This document shows, one piece after another, positions 6,178 to 7,309 of a DNA stretch of 7,309 nucleotides. The DNA is taken from assembly GCA_001796525.1 (NCBI GenBank), contig MGMT01000023.1, positions 1 through 7,309 on the forward strand, in the 5' to 3' direction. Within the stretch, counting starts at the first letter, position 1. The number at the start of each line of letters is the position of its first letter. Source of the stretch: Chloroflexi bacterium RBG_13_51_52. GTDB lineage: Bacteria; Chloroflexota; Dehalococcoidia; Dehalococcoidales; RBG-16-60-22. The position numbers and the translations under genes are program-made. The notes beneath the pieces were generated by a model that saw only the letters and a program-made list of their open reading frames with translations, was not told where the DNA came from and searched no databases.

Positions 6178-6207
6178 TTGACTTATACACAGGTCTATCC
6201 GTATGAT
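6178..6207 (+). promoter_or_regulatory. Promoter of the tandem usp gene
   Basis: TTGACT (6178-6183) and TATGAT (6202-6207), each five of six bases like the sigma-70 consensus, are 18 bases apart. Transcription would begin near 6214, giving a leader of about 62 bases. An inverted repeat, TCTATC (6194-6199) with GATAGA (6205-6210) around CGTAT, covers the -10 box and could be an operator. The rest of 6126-6275 is AT-rich and ends in a strong ribosome site, AAAGGAGGAGGG, just before the ATG at 6276. Confidence 0.55.
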
Positions 6208-6275
6208 AGATATAGGGAATGTAAACAACGTAAATAATGAGAAGCATTTGCTCAAGCAGATAAAGGAGGAGGGAA

Positions 6276-7208
6276 ATGTATAAGAGGCTTCTTGTTCCGC
6301 TGGATGGTTCCAAGCTGGCTGAAATTGCCCTGCCTTATGCTGAAGAAATGGCCAGACATCTCGGTTCGGAGATAATATTAGTAAACGTGAGGACGCCAGC
6401 CGAATACATAAATAAGCCCGAGCAGAGAGAGTATCTCACGGTAATGGCGGCGAAGACAGAGCAGAATATTAAAAAATCTACCGATAAACCACAGGGGGAA
6501 AAGGTGAAGGTGGCGTCGGCGATTATCGGTTCGCCGGGAATACTAACGCACCCCGCCGAGCAAATCCTGGACTATGCCGAGAAAGAAAACGTCAACCTGA
6601 TTGTGATGGCTACGCACGGGAGCACCGGAATCAGGCGGTGGGCGCTGGGAAGCACAGCCAATAATATCGCGAGGGCTTTTAAGTGCCCGATACTGCTCGT
6701 GAGGGCCAGCACCGCTGCACCGAAAAGTGTTCATCTGAATAGAATACTGGTCCCCCTTGACGGGTCGAAACAGAGCGAGGCGGCGCTTCCCTATATCGAA
6801 TACCTCGCTTCCAAACTCAAGACCAGAGTCAGCCTCCTTAGCGTCGTAGAGATGCTTTACCATATTTATCCCTACACCGAACCGCTCGGTTATTACGGCG
6901 CTTCAGGAATCATGAAAGTACCTTACAATGAAGAAGAAATGAAGCCGATGCAGGAAGTGGCGGAAAAATACATAAAAAGCGTTAACGATAAACTAAATGC
7001 CGGGGGCATCAAGACAAGCTATGAGGTGAGAACAGGTTCTCCCGGGGAGGAGATTATCAAAGCGGAGGAGGAGATGAAGCCCGATATAGTGGCGATGTCA
7101 ACGCACGGGCATTCAGGGTTCGGGCGGTTTGACCACGGCAGCGTTGCCGACAAGGTGCTGCACGGGGGAAATACTCCCCTGCTGCTGGTGAGGCCGAAGC
7201 AAGCATAG
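6276..7208 (+). CDS. Universal stress protein, two tandem Usp domains
   Basis: This 310-residue cytoplasmic protein has two consecutive UspA-fold domains, about 1-144 and 155-307. Each opens with the same strand-helix element: LLVPLDGSKLAEIALPY near the start and ILVPLDGSKQSEAALPY at 157-173. Each has a nucleotide loop: THGSTGIRRWALGS (113-126) and THGHSGFGRFDHGS (276-289), both with the G-x9-G-S spacing that supports ATP binding. The closing strands are CPILLV (137-142) and TPLLLV (300-305). Its beginning shares 15 of 20 residues with the leftward Usp at 4919, so the two are paralogues. The ATG follows a very strong ribosome site and a good promoter, and a strong terminator follows the gene, so it is probably a single-gene unit. 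Tandem Usp proteins respond to starvation, oxidative or energy stress in other bacteria; the role here is inferred. Confidence 0.92.
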   Translation: MYKRLLVPLDGSKLAEIALPYAEEMARHLGSEIILVNVRTPAEYINKPEQREYLTVMAAKTEQNIKKSTDKPQGEKVKVASAIIGSPGILTHPAEQILDYAEKENVNLIVMATHGSTGIRRWALGSTANNIARAFKCPILLVRASTAAPKSVHLNRILVPLDGSKQSEAALPYIEYLASKLKTRVSLLSVVEMLYHIYPYTEPLGYYGASGIMKVPYNEEEMKPMQEVAEKYIKSVNDKLNAGGIKTSYEVRTGSPGEEIIKAEEEMKPDIVAMSTHGHSGFGRFDHGSVADKVLHGGNTPLLLVRPKQA

Positions 7209-7228
7209 TTCAGGCAAGACTGTTCTTA

Positions 7229-7309
7229 GAGGGCATTATTTCACCCTCACCCTACCCTCTCCCATCAAGGGAGAGGGTTTTTGTTTTAGAGGGGGCTGCG
7301 TACACCCCT
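7229..7309. repeat. Cluster of short inverted repeats at the window edge
   Basis: Besides the terminator stem, GAGGG (7229-7233) can pair with CCCTC (7244-7248), and AGGGG (7290-7294) with CCCCT (7305-7309), the last cut by the window end. Alternating runs of GGG and CCC with short loops are typical of composite intergenic palindromic repeats. No gene is seen after 7208. Confidence 0.5.
7255..7282 (+). terminator. Intrinsic terminator after the tandem usp gene
   Basis: A perfect nine-base-pair stem, CCCTCTCCC (7255-7263) with GGGAGAGGG (7269-7277), closes an ATCAA loop and is followed by TTTTTGTTTT. It lies 46 bases after the usp stop. The same bases belong to a TCACCCTCACCCTACCC-type intergenic repeat (7241-7257), so the terminator may derive from a dispersed element. 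Confidence 0.8.

Noticed and set aside
5992..6255. An 87-codon leftward open frame in the repeat-rich intergenic region
   Set aside because: It runs through hairpin repeats and the tandem usp promoter, has no ribosome site support and no recognisable protein features.
5960..6275. Possible CRISPR array or tRNA in the longest gene-free stretch
   Set aside because: Repeats are neither regularly spaced nor of uniform length, and no cloverleaf could be formed.

Overview
The window appears to be a bacterial chromosome segment with no phage or insertion-sequence genes. It holds the last 48 codons of fabF plus seven complete protein genes: recJ, an IMP cyclohydrolase gene (purO-like), lgt, ftsY, a single-domain universal stress protein, a flavodoxin/ferredoxin fusion and a tandem-domain universal stress protein. 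The gene set would fit an anaerobic Chloroflexota lineage such as Dehalococcoidia: a stand-alone archaeal-type IMP cyclohydrolase, a short FtsY without an acidic A domain, several Usp proteins and an EFR1-type flavodoxin/ferredoxin. That placement rests on family knowledge and was not tested against a database.

Layout. Positions 1-2564 form a rightward operon (fabF end, recJ, purO) with a 4-base stop/start overlap and then a 12-base gap. It collides tail to tail with a leftward group. The purO and lgt stop codons share the palindrome CTAG at 2561-2564, and the only candidate terminator for the rightward transcript lies inside the end of lgt. The leftward group reads usp (4919-4338), ftsY (4271 or 4214 to 3375) and lgt (3373-2561), with ftsY and lgt one base apart. 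Positions 4920-5149 are a divergent promoter region. Rightward from there come the flavodoxin/ferredoxin gene (5150-5959), a 316-base intergenic region with a repeat-like hairpin block and a good promoter, and the tandem Usp gene (6276-7208). A strong intrinsic terminator follows, embedded in a cluster of short G/C-rich inverted repeats that runs to the window edge.

Roles. The left part is housekeeping: fatty-acid elongation (fabF), single-strand DNA exonuclease (recJ), the last step of IMP synthesis (purO), signal-recognition-particle receptor (ftsY) and lipoprotein lipidation (lgt). The ftsY-lgt pairing joins membrane targeting with lipoprotein maturation. The right part looks like a stress and redox group: two Usp genes with near-identical N-termini on either side of an iron-sulfur flavoprotein gene.

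The most interesting signal is the start of ftsY. A perfect AGGAGG lies six bases before an ATT codon, and reading from that ATT restores a typical FtsY N-terminus. This Shine-Dalgarno sequence can pair either with an upstream CCUCCUAU or with a downstream segment that includes the ATT codon, so two mutually exclusive hairpins are possible. I saw no CRISPR array, tRNA, rRNA or transposase.
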